This document shows positions 53,571 to 60,939 of a DNA stretch of 64,000 nt, piece after piece. Within the stretch, counting starts at the first letter, position 1, and every line of letters begins with the position of its first letter. This stretch comes from an uncultured Sphingomonadaceae bacterium (GTDB lineage Bacteria > Pseudomonadota > Alphaproteobacteria > Sphingomonadales > Sphingomonadaceae). The stretch is from assembly GCA_947496865.1 (NCBI GenBank), contig CANMEE010000003.1:1-64000 (forward strand), read 5' to 3'. Made by a program: the position numbers and the translations under genes. The notes beneath the pieces were generated by a model. That model was not told where the DNA came from. It was given only the letters and a program-made list of their open reading frames with translations, and did not search any database.

Positions 53571-54580
53571 TAATCACTGCTGAACATGTGATGGAATATC
53601 TTGATTCCTTGGCCAAGCCACAAGGCAGCATGGGGCGACTAGAAGATCTCGCGATCAAACTGGCGGTCGCGCAGCAAAGCCTGCACCCGCAAACCGAGCC
53701 GCGCCGAATTGTGTTATTTGCGGGCGATCATGGCGTTGTTGAAAATGGTGTGTCTGCATGGCCGTCCGCGGTGACTACGGCCATGATGGAAACAATTCTT
53801 GCGCAAAAAGCCACCAGCACTGCCTTGGCCGCCACGCATGCGGCTGATCTGCGGTTGGTTGATGTTGGGAGCATCCAGCCACCGGACAAGAACAAGCAGA
53901 CGTCGGTTTTTAGCGACGTTCGTGTGGCCACGGGGACAGCCAGTCTGGCAACCGGGGCTGCCATGACAAAAGCCCAGTTTTACGCTGCTTGGGCCGCAGG
54001 AGAGCGCGAAGCCAAGCAAGCCCATGAAGAAGGCTTCGTGCTATTGATGGCCGGCGAGATGGGGATTGGCAACACAACGTCAGCCGCCTGTTTAACGATG
54101 CTATTGGCGGGGGCTGAAGCTCCCATAGCAACCGGTCGCGGCGCTGGTGCGGACGAAGAAATATTATCGAACAAGCGGGATATTGTAGCGCGAGCCCACA
54201 AGCGGGCCGAAAAGCTATTTGCCGATGACCGGGCCGCAGCGATTGCGGAGGTCGCCGGCTTTGAGATAGCGGCAATGGCGGGCTTTTATGCCCAGGCCGC
54301 GCAGCAGGGATCGGTTGTTTTGCTAGATGGCTATGTGACCACAGCATCAGCGTTGATCGCTGAGTGTCTTGCTCCGGGGACAACCCAAAATATCATAGCA
54401 GCCCATCTATCAGCCGAACCCGGGCATCGCGTGGCGCTCGATTATCTTGGGCTTGAACCGATTCTCGAATGGCAGATGCGGCTGGGCGAAGGAACAGGTG
54501 CGCTCACCGCTCTGCCATTGCTTGATAGCGCGGCGGCCTTGCTCAATAACGTCGCAAAACTATCGGACATCATGCCATGA
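53567..54580 (+). CDS. cobT: Nicotinate mononucleotide:DMB phosphoribosyltransferase CobT
   Basis: A 337-aa enzyme that makes alpha-ribazole phosphate from 5,6-dimethylbenzimidazole and nicotinate mononucleotide. Typical segments are LAKPQGSMGRLEDLA, VLFAGDHGVVENGVSAWPSAVT, MAGEMGIGNTTSAA, GRGAGADEE and RLGEGTGALTALPLL with the catalytic Glu. Length is normal. It follows BluB, which makes its base substrate, by a 4-nt overlap, and cobS overlaps its stop. Called cobU in Pseudomonas nomenclature. Confidence 0.94.
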   Translation: MIITAEHVMEYLDSLAKPQGSMGRLEDLAIKLAVAQQSLHPQTEPRRIVLFAGDHGVVENGVSAWPSAVTTAMMETILAQKATSTALAATHAADLRLVDVGSIQPPDKNKQTSVFSDVRVATGTASLATGAAMTKAQFYAAWAAGEREAKQAHEEGFVLLMAGEMGIGNTTSAACLTMLLAGAEAPIATGRGAGADEEILSNKRDIVARAHKRAEKLFADDRAAAIAEVAGFEIAAMAGFYAQAAQQGSVVLLDGYVTTASALIAECLAPGTTQNIIAAHLSAEPGHRVALDYLGLEPILEWQMRLGEGTGALTALPLLDSAAALLNNVAKLSDIMP

Positions 54581-55371
54581 CAGACCGTATAGTCATGAGC
54601 TGGTGGATGCCGCCATTGCTTGCGATCCAGTTTCTGACCCGGATACCCGTGCCTGGATTGAACGGGCTAACGGCGGAGCAAGCACGATATGGTCTGTCCC
54701 GTGCGGTGATTTGGTTCCCGCTGGTTGGCGCGCTGGTCGGTATGATCACCGCAGCGATATTGGTGGCGAGTGCGCATATCTGGCCGCGCGCCATTGCGGT
54801 TATCATCGCTCTGGCGATTGAGGCCCGCCTGACGGGTGCTTTCCATGAAGATGCTGTGGCGGATTTTTGTGATGCTTTTGGCGGCGGCCATGATCCGGAA
54901 TCGACACAACGCATTATGAAAGACAGCCGGATAGGCAGCTATGGCGCCCTCGGCCTGATGCTGGCCGTTGGTCTGCGCGGTGCTTTGCTTATCGCTTTGC
55001 CGCAGAATATTATCATAATCACGTTGGTCGCATCGGCTTGTTTTGGCCGTTTGTTGGCCGTTTCGGTGATGGCGCTTGTCGCGCCAGTGGAAGCACAGAG
55101 TGGCGGACTTGCCAAAGACATCGGCGGACGGACGGGCTTAAAAGATCTGTGTTTTGCAGCCTTAACTGCCGCCCCCGTCATCGGTCTGTTTGCTTATTTC
55201 CATGTGATGGCAGCGCTTTGGGCGTTAGGAGGCGCAGGTCTGTTTCTTTGGTGGTTTCGGTCATTATTGCTACGTCGAATAAACGGTAGCACGGGCGATT
55301 GCCTGGGTTTTGCCGCCTATGCGGGGCAGCTTATAGTCCTGCTATCTGCGCTTGCTGTGCCCGGTTCATGA
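54577..55371 (+). CDS. cobS: Adenosylcobinamide-GDP ribazoletransferase CobS
   Basis: A 264-aa integral membrane cobalamin synthase that joins adenosylcobinamide-GDP with alpha-ribazole (phosphate). It has six to seven hydrophobic helices, AIQFLTRIPVPG near the start, the acidic metal motif GAFHEDAVADFCDAFGGG, and KDSRIGSYGALGLML. It works with CobT and the following phosphatase. Both ends overlap neighbours by 4 nt (ATGA). Also named cobV. Confidence 0.94.
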   Translation: MTDRIVMSWWMPPLLAIQFLTRIPVPGLNGLTAEQARYGLSRAVIWFPLVGALVGMITAAILVASAHIWPRAIAVIIALAIEARLTGAFHEDAVADFCDAFGGGHDPESTQRIMKDSRIGSYGALGLMLAVGLRGALLIALPQNIIIITLVASACFGRLLAVSVMALVAPVEAQSGGLAKDIGGRTGLKDLCFAALTAAPVIGLFAYFHVMAALWALGGAGLFLWWFRSLLLRRINGSTGDCLGFAAYAGQLIVLLSALAVPGS

Positions 55372-55928
55372 TCTGGCTGGTTCGGCATCCGCCAGTGGCG
55401 CTGCATTGGCAAAAGCGCTGCTATGGTATCAGCGATGTGGGATTAAGCCGCGAGGGTGCGAGCTTAGCAAAGACGCTTGTGTCGCGGCTGATCCAACTAG
55501 CGCCTGATAGGATTGTCCATTCCGATATGCGCAGAACCCGCTTGGTTGGAGAGCAGGTCGCCGATATTCTATCGGTTGAGGCGCTTGTCGATGATCGCTG
55601 GCAAGAGCGGAATTTTGGCCATTGGGAAGGCCGCAGCTGGAATGCAATTTATCGCGAAACCGGTGATGCGATGGACGGTATGCTCGATGATCCTGAAAAA
55701 TTTCGTCCAGGAGGTGGGGAAACAACCGCCGAAATGGTGGCGCGCTCGCTGGCAGCATGGAACGACCTGCCGGAAGATCAAAATATTGCCGTGATTACGC
55801 ATGGAGGACCCATTGCCGCAATATTGGCGAAGCGTAACGATGCGCCATTGGAAGCCTTGGCAAATTATATTCCGAAACCCAATTCGATCTGCGAAATCCA
55901 GAGCATGAAACTGGAGCAGAATGACTGA
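55368..55928 (+). CDS. Histidine-phosphatase family, alpha-ribazole phosphatase
   Basis: A 186-aa histidine phosphatase fold protein, placed to remove phosphate from alpha-ribazole phosphate or adenosylcobalamin phosphate. It has WLVRHPPVALHWQKRCYGISDVGLS with the phosphohistidine in RHP (rather than the common RHG), HSDMRRTR, ERNFGHWEGRSW and VITHGGPIAAIL with the second His. The start at 55368 overlaps the cobS stop; a frame from 55299 lies inside cobS. Last gene of the B12 operon. The name cobC is used for this phosphatase in Salmonella, so no symbol is given here to avoid confusion with 46318. Confidence 0.88.
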   Translation: MIWLVRHPPVALHWQKRCYGISDVGLSREGASLAKTLVSRLIQLAPDRIVHSDMRRTRLVGEQVADILSVEALVDDRWQERNFGHWEGRSWNAIYRETGDAMDGMLDDPEKFRPGGGETTAEMVARSLAAWNDLPEDQNIAVITHGGPIAAILAKRNDAPLEALANYIPKPNSICEIQSMKLEQND

Positions 55929-55967
55929 GGGCGCTTTCGGAACGTTTAACCGCTATCCGTCACAATC

Positions 55968-56882
55968 TTATTGTGCGTCTGTCGTCCGTGCCCTTGCTTG
56001 CCGATAGGTTCCGAGCAAGCGCACACTATTACAATGAAAGCGCAATTCTTCTAGGGCTCGGTCGACCGCGGGATCACCCGGTGCGCCTTCTATATCTGCA
56101 TAGAATTTGGAGGCAGAAAAGCTGCTACCCTCTTGATAGCTTTCCAATTTGGTCATGTTGACGCCATTTGTCGCAAAGCCGCCCATCGCTTTATACAATG
56201 CAGCGGGGATGTTTTTTACCTCGAAAATAAAGGTCGTCATGGCCCGAAAGTCAGCGGCTCCATCGGTCTTCGGCGTTGCTGCTTTGGGTGCAAGCAGAAC
56301 GAAGCGGGTCATATTATGGTCTTCGTCCTCAATTGCGTTGGCAATCGGCTGCAGACCATAAATTTCGGCAGCGAGTGGAGGGGCAATGGCCGCTGCATGC
56401 GGATCCTCATGTTGCGCGACATAGGCCGCGGCCGCAGCGGTATCAGCATAAGCAACTGGAATAATATCGTGGCTGCGCAGATAATGGCGACACTGACCCA
56501 ATGCTTGTGGATGGCTCATCGCTGTTTTGATTTTGCCATCAGTGGATTTTGCCATCAGGCAGTGGCGGATCCGCATGAAATGCTCAGCGACAATATGCAG
56601 GCCCGATTCGGGCAACAGAAAATGAATATCAGCAACCCTGCCATGTAGGCTGTTCTCAATCGGAATAATCGCGGACCCGGCCGTTCCTTGCTTCACCGCA
56701 TCCAGTGCGTCTTCAAACGAAAAACAGGGCAAAGGCAGGCAATCGGGCGCATATTCCATGGCCGCAATATGGGAATTTGCCCCTGGCGCACCTTGAAACG
56801 CAATGGCTTCGGTTGGCGCTCCGGTAGCGGTTTCGGTCATTTTATTGACCATGCCTAAGGCGTTTTGCGGGAAGCTGTTCAT
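55968..56882 (-). CDS. pheA: Prephenate dehydratase
   Basis: A 304-aa monofunctional prephenate dehydratase, which converts prephenate to phenylpyruvate for phenylalanine synthesis. The catalytic domain has IAFQGAPGANSHIAA, IIPIENSLHGRVADIHFLL and the TRF motif in DHNMTRFVLLAP; the C-terminal ACT domain has the LESYQEG variant of the ESRP motif, as in other alphaproteobacteria, so feedback inhibition by phenylalanine is likely. Chorismate mutase domain absent. It converges on the B12 operon and is divergent from the cytochrome c gene. Confidence 0.93.
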   Translation of the reverse strand: MNSFPQNALGMVNKMTETATGAPTEAIAFQGAPGANSHIAAMEYAPDCLPLPCFSFEDALDAVKQGTAGSAIIPIENSLHGRVADIHFLLPESGLHIVAEHFMRIRHCLMAKSTDGKIKTAMSHPQALGQCRHYLRSHDIIPVAYADTAAAAAYVAQHEDPHAAAIAPPLAAEIYGLQPIANAIEDEDHNMTRFVLLAPKAATPKTDGAADFRAMTTFIFEVKNIPAALYKAMGGFATNGVNMTKLESYQEGSSFSASKFYADIEGAPGDPAVDRALEELRFHCNSVRLLGTYRQARARTTDAQ

Positions 56883-57103
56883 GATATTGTCGGTTCCTGT
56901 AGTGCGCGCCCGTTAATAAGGGCTGCGATTGCCGCACAAAACCGTTCCACGCAAGACCTGATCGCATAAGAGGTAACTTGCGCAACAATATTAGTCACAC
57001 TACGATCAATTGAGGCCTTGCTTTGGACGGGCGCTCTTATTAGAGAAAGCTCCAAAGTTTCGGCAGATTGCTACTGCCTGTAATTCTAGGGATTTAAGAC
57101 AAG

Positions 57104-57739
57104 ATGGACAATAACAACACCATTGCTGGCTGGGTTCTGGCAGGCGGGATCGCAGCACTCGGCTTTTCAATCCTCAGCGGAAAATATTTCCATGCTGACA
57201 AGAGTGAGCGCCCTGAAACCATGGGTTTCGTTATTGAGGGCGTCGAATCATCAGACGATGGCAAGGAAGAAGTGCCGATGAGCATGATGCTCGCCAAGGC
57301 GGACGTTGCAGCTGGCGAAGCGGTTTTCAAAAAGTGTATCGCCTGCCATACGATTAATGATGGTGGTGCTAATGGAATTGGGCCGAATCTGTATAACTCT
57401 CTCGGAAAACCTCACGGCCATGTGGCTGGCTTTGCCTATAGTGATGCTTTAACGTCGATTGAGGGTGACTGGAATTTTGACAATATGAACGCTTGGCTGA
57501 TATCCCCGCGTAAATATGCGCCTGGCACCAAAATGACCTTTGCGGGCCTCGGTAAGCCCGAAGATCGTGCAAATGTCATCGCCTATATGAATGCGCAGGG
57601 ATCAAACTTGCCTTATCCTGAGCCGCCAGCAGCGGAAGAAGCTGTTGCAACCGAAGAGGCCGTCGCCGAAGCAGATGTGGCCGCGACAGAAGTTGCGGAA
57701 GAAACTGTTGAGGCCGACACCGCGGCCGCTGCAGAATAA
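57104..57739 (+). CDS. Membrane-anchored cytochrome c
   Basis: A 211-aa class I cytochrome c of the CycM/cytochrome c552 type. It has an uncleaved N-terminal anchor (AGWVLAGGIAALGFSILSG), a linker, the heme site CIACH near residue 78, GIGPNLYNSLGK, and the axial Met in GTKMTFAGL. A tail of about 45 residues rich in Ala, Glu and Val (EEAVATEEAVAEADVA) follows the heme domain. It probably carries electrons between the bc1 complex and oxidase. Its start lies 222 bp from the divergent pheA start. Confidence 0.88.
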   Translation: MDNNNTIAGWVLAGGIAALGFSILSGKYFHADKSERPETMGFVIEGVESSDDGKEEVPMSMMLAKADVAAGEAVFKKCIACHTINDGGANGIGPNLYNSLGKPHGHVAGFAYSDALTSIEGDWNFDNMNAWLISPRKYAPGTKMTFAGLGKPEDRANVIAYMNAQGSNLPYPEPPAAEEAVATEEAVAEADVAATEVAEETVEADTAAAAE

Positions 57740-57751
57740 GCTGGCTTCCGA

Positions 57752-58621
57752 TTAAGCGCAGTCTAAGCCATAGAAGTCGCGGATAATTTTCCAAGCTTCA
57801 TCGGCGGTTTCTACAAATTGAAATAGTTCTAGGTCCTTGGCGCTAATCGTACCTTCCTCGGCCAGCGCTTCAAAATTAATGACTCGGTTCCAGAAACCCT
57901 TGCCAAATAATATGATCGGCAACGGTTCCATTTTGCCGGTTTGAACGAGCGTCAGAAGCTCGAAAAACTCATCGAATGTGCCGAACCCGCCTGGGAATAC
58001 TGCCACAGCCCGAGCGCGCAAGAGGAAGTGCATCTTGCGCAGTGCAAAATAATGGAACTGGAAGCTCAGGGACGGCGTCACATATTCATTCGGTGCCTGT
58101 TCATGCGGCAGCACGATGTTGAGGCCGATAGATTCCTTGCCGGCATCTTGAGCACCGCGATTGGCAGCTTCCATAATTGATGGGCCGCCACCGGAGCACA
58201 CGACAAAATCGCGTTTGCCGTTTTCTGATATACCGCAGTCGCTGGCAAGTTTCCCCAGTTTGCGGGCTTCGTCATAATATTTGGATTTTTCTTTCAAGCG
58301 CTGGGCGGTCTTTAGAGAGGCTTCATCTTCTGCCGCCTCAATGAGAGCGTCAGCCTTGCTCGGTTCAGGGATGCGCGCTGACCCATACATTACCAGTGTG
58401 GATCCGATACCGGCTTCGTCAAGCAGCATTTCCGGTTTAAGAAGCTCCAGCTGAAACCGCACTGGCCGCAATTCTTCTCGGAGTAGGAATTCGTTATCCT
58501 GAAAGGCCAGAGTATAAGCGGGATCTTCGGTTTGAGGGGTGCTGAGCGCTTGTTTCTTTGCGAAATCGGCTTCCTGTTTTGCGTGGTAGAAGCGGCGATC
58601 GTGTAAATCTTTATTTGTCAT
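57752..58621 (-). CDS. LOG-family protein (TIGR00730 type)
   Basis: A 289-aa Rossmann-fold protein of the lysine-decarboxylase-like / LOG family. Motifs are VCSGGGPSIMEAANRGA, FPGGFGTFDEFFELLTLVQTGK (PGGxGTxxE, substrate-binding Arg/Glu nearby) and the early VMYGSARIPEP. Characterised members are cytokinin riboside 5'-monophosphate phosphoribohydrolases or nucleotide 5'-monophosphate nucleosidases (PpnN-like). Here the enzyme has an extra N-terminal part of about 90 residues. It converges on the cytochrome c gene. Confidence 0.87.
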   Translation of the reverse strand: MTNKDLHDRRFYHAKQEADFAKKQALSTPQTEDPAYTLAFQDNEFLLREELRPVRFQLELLKPEMLLDEAGIGSTLVMYGSARIPEPSKADALIEAAEDEASLKTAQRLKEKSKYYDEARKLGKLASDCGISENGKRDFVVCSGGGPSIMEAANRGAQDAGKESIGLNIVLPHEQAPNEYVTPSLSFQFHYFALRKMHFLLRARAVAVFPGGFGTFDEFFELLTLVQTGKMEPLPIILFGKGFWNRVINFEALAEEGTISAKDLELFQFVETADEAWKIIRDFYGLDCA

Positions 58622-58687
58622 GAAGTTATCCTAGAGCATAGCAATGTGACTTGCCAATGAACTTCGTCATTTGCCGGAAAATATCGT

Positions 58688-59353
58688 TTAACGGCAATAG
58701 CCGTTGCCGCCCATGTCAAAATGAAAATGATCATGATGGTCGGCATTAAAATCGGGACTCAATACCGTACCAAAACGTCGGCAAGCGCTTTTGTGAATGG
58801 CTCTTAGAAATTGTTTTTCCTTGCTGCCATTGCGCCAGTTTTTGGTTAAAGTGATCCGGCGTCCATCTGCCAATAGGAAACCGGAGACATCGATGGCATT
58901 AGCGCGTCCATGTTCAGACAAGCGGCCTGATCCGGCGATCCGGCGGCAGCTATAACTGCCCATAGTCTCAATCCGTACCAATTCACTGCCCAAATATTGG
59001 CGAGCGGCGCGTTTGACGGCATATTCGGTCCATGCGGCAAACTTGTTGGCCAACTGACATTTGACGGGCCCCAGATTGGAAACTTCCGTCCGGCGACCAA
59101 CATCAAGCATGGTGATCGCATCTATCTGGCTGCAGCCCCCGCTGAAATTTTTATTGGGCAGGGGAGAAAAGCTAACGCCCGCCTTGCGCAATTCGCCGAA
59201 ACATTGTTTGGCACTAGGACTAGGATCGATTTTGCCGCTGCCAGTGGATGGTCGTTTGCTATCGGGTATTCCGCACGCACTGAGTGTCAGTGACAGCAAT
59301 CCCAGAATAAGAAAATTATACGTAACCGGCGTTTTTTCTAATGTTTTGTCCAT
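58688..59353 (-). CDS. Extensin-like C-terminal domain lipoprotein
   Basis: A 221-aa extensin family protein with a lipobox LSACG (Cys27). The C-terminal domain has SYSCRRIAGSGRLSEHGRANAIDVSGF, KQFLRAIHKSACRRFGTVLSPDFNADHHDHFHFDMG with the HxxHxHxD metal-like motif, resembling the LAS-type peptidase fold. Such proteins may act on peptidoglycan in the periplasm. The gene is preceded by a 67-bp gap to the LOG gene. The start follows a hydrophobic leader after a short polar part. Confidence 0.85.
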   Translation of the reverse strand: MDKTLEKTPVTYNFLILGLLSLTLSACGIPDSKRPSTGSGKIDPSPSAKQCFGELRKAGVSFSPLPNKNFSGGCSQIDAITMLDVGRRTEVSNLGPVKCQLANKFAAWTEYAVKRAARQYLGSELVRIETMGSYSCRRIAGSGRLSEHGRANAIDVSGFLLADGRRITLTKNWRNGSKEKQFLRAIHKSACRRFGTVLSPDFNADHHDHFHFDMGGNGYCR

Positions 59354-59590
59354 AGTAAAACCCTTGACTAAACATTTCTAAATCTCAGCTGAAGATTATG
59401 GTTTATAGTCATTTTTAGGTCAGATGGGACGGAATTTGCGACAAACCGTTACAAATAAATTCCGGACCTATTCTTACCCCGTATCAACGGAAAATTGCTG
59501 GTCCTTCGCGGCGGCATTGTGTTTTTCTGCGAGAAATAATCCGCTCAGCCCAATTTATTGAGATGAAGATAATTGCCTCTTGACTTGCTG

Positions 59591-59660
59591 CACCGCAACA
59601 TACATTGCGGCGACGGGCCACGCGGTCCCAACGCCGCGCGAGCTCTCTGTAAGGAGAAGC
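59591..59660 (+). ncRNA. serC leader RNA (Rfam serC motif)
   Basis: This matches the description of the alphaproteobacterial serC leader: three successive stems upstream of serC-serA, the last overlapping the ribosome binding site. Visible stems are CCGCAA/TTGCGG, GGGCC/GGTCC (one G-U pair), and GCTCTC with GAGAAGC covering the AAGGAG. Masking of the ribosome binding site suggests translational control of serC in response to serine metabolism. The ligand of this leader is not known. It fills the end of the 311-bp gap 59354-59664; the first part of the gap holds nothing I recognise. Confidence 0.75.
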
Positions 59661-59664
59661 GTAT

Positions 59665-60837
59665 ATGACTGATACTACAACACCGACACCTGAATTGCGT
59701 CCAAATTGCCCGAATTTTTCTTCGGGCCCTACCGCCAAATTTCCTGGCTGGTCTCTCGACAAATTAAACACTGTGGCCATGGGCCGCTCCCACCGTTCTG
59801 CGACGGGCAAGGGTCGGCTGAAATATGCCATTGACCTCAGCCGGGAACTGCTCGGTATTCCCGATGACTATTTGATCGGCATTGTTCCTGCGTCGGATAC
59901 CGGTGCGGTTGAACTGGCAATGTGGAACATGCTCGGCGCGCGTCCGGTGACGGTCGCGGCTTGGGAAAGTTTTGGTAACGTCTGGATCCAGGATGCTGTG
60001 AAGCAGCTCAAGCCAGCGGACCTGACCGTCCTCGAGGCCGACTATGGTGACATCCCTGATCTGACTCAAATCGATAAGGGTGATGATATTGTTTTCACCT
60101 GGAATGGTACGACTTCTGGCGCGAAAATCCCGAACACCGACTGGATTGCGGACGACCGTGATGGTGTCACCATTAACGATGCAACCAGCGCTGTGTTTGC
60201 CCAACCGATGGATTGGGCGAAGCTCGATGCAACGACCTATAGTTGGCAGAAAGTTATGGGATCGGAAGCCGGTCACGGCATGCTGGTCCTCAGCCCACGC
60301 GCTGTTGAACGGATTGAAAGCTATAGCCCAAGCTGGCCGCTCCCTAAAATTTTCCGTGTGAAGAAGGGCGACAAACTTAATCGCGCGATTTTTGAAGGCG
60401 CGACCATCAACACGCCTTCCTTGCTGGCAACAGAAGATTACATCGCGTCGCTTGAATGGGCCAAATCCATCGGCGGCTTGCAAGAGCTTCACGCCAGAGC
60501 GGATCGCAACGCAAAAACAGTCCATGATTGGATAGAAGCCACACCGTGGCTGCGCAACATGGTCAGCGATCCTGCGAAATGGACCAATACTGGCGTCTGT
60601 ATGATGTTCCAAGGTGATTGGTATGATGGCCTGAGCGACGATGACAAAGCCGCCGTGCCCAAGAAAATCGCTGGCATGTTGGAAAAAATGGATATCGCTT
60701 ATGACTTTAATGGTTACCGCGATGCGCCGCCAAGTCTGCGTATCTGGTGCGGTTCAACCGTTGAGGAAGAAGATGTTCGCCGCCTGCTGCCCTGGATTGA
60801 ATGGGCGTTTGCGCAGGTTCAAGCCGAGCTATCCTGA
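59665..60837 (+). CDS. serC: Phosphoserine aminotransferase SerC
   Basis: A 390-aa PLP enzyme that converts 3-phosphohydroxypyruvate and glutamate to O-phosphoserine. NCPNFSSGPTAKFPGWSLDKL at the start, GRSHRSATGKGRLKYAIDLSRELL, TWNGTTSGAKIP, NDATSAVFA and the PLP-lysine segment YSWQKVMGSEAGHG identify the alphaproteobacterial form of the family. Start 59665 follows AAGGAG (59651-59656), which is inside the serC leader hairpin. serA follows 102 bp later, in the same direction. Confidence 0.94.
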   Translation: MTDTTTPTPELRPNCPNFSSGPTAKFPGWSLDKLNTVAMGRSHRSATGKGRLKYAIDLSRELLGIPDDYLIGIVPASDTGAVELAMWNMLGARPVTVAAWESFGNVWIQDAVKQLKPADLTVLEADYGDIPDLTQIDKGDDIVFTWNGTTSGAKIPNTDWIADDRDGVTINDATSAVFAQPMDWAKLDATTYSWQKVMGSEAGHGMLVLSPRAVERIESYSPSWPLPKIFRVKKGDKLNRAIFEGATINTPSLLATEDYIASLEWAKSIGGLQELHARADRNAKTVHDWIEATPWLRNMVSDPAKWTNTGVCMMFQGDWYDGLSDDDKAAVPKKIAGMLEKMDIAYDFNGYRDAPPSLRIWCGSTVEEEDVRRLLPWIEWAFAQVQAELS

Positions 60838-60846
60838 AAATAAACA

Positions 60847-60869
60847 GGCTCCGCACGTGATGCGGAGCC
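60847..60869 (+). terminator. Terminator-like hairpin between serC and serA
   Basis: A perfect 9-bp stem GGCTCCGCA / TGCGGAGCC with a 5-nt loop, 9 bp after the serC stop, followed by a short AT-rich run (CCTTAAATTTT). It could stop transcription partly or protect the serC mRNA. Its 3' arm can also pair with the segment at 60897-60910, described in the findings. Confidence 0.65.
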
Positions 60870-60896
60870 CCTTAAATTTTGCGCTTAACAGCGTCA

Positions 60897-60918
60897 GCTC
60901 CGCATCACGTCCGGAGCA
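60897..60918 (+). promoter_or_regulatory. Second hairpin before serA, complementary to the first
   Basis: Arms CTCCG(C) and CGGAG around CATCACGT-like loop sequence give a stem 22 bp before the serA start. The first 14 nt (60897-60910) are the exact reverse complement of 60855-60868 in the preceding hairpin, so a long-range pairing would exclude both hairpins. Confidence 0.5.
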
Positions 60919-60939
60919 TGAAACACAGGAATAATCAAA

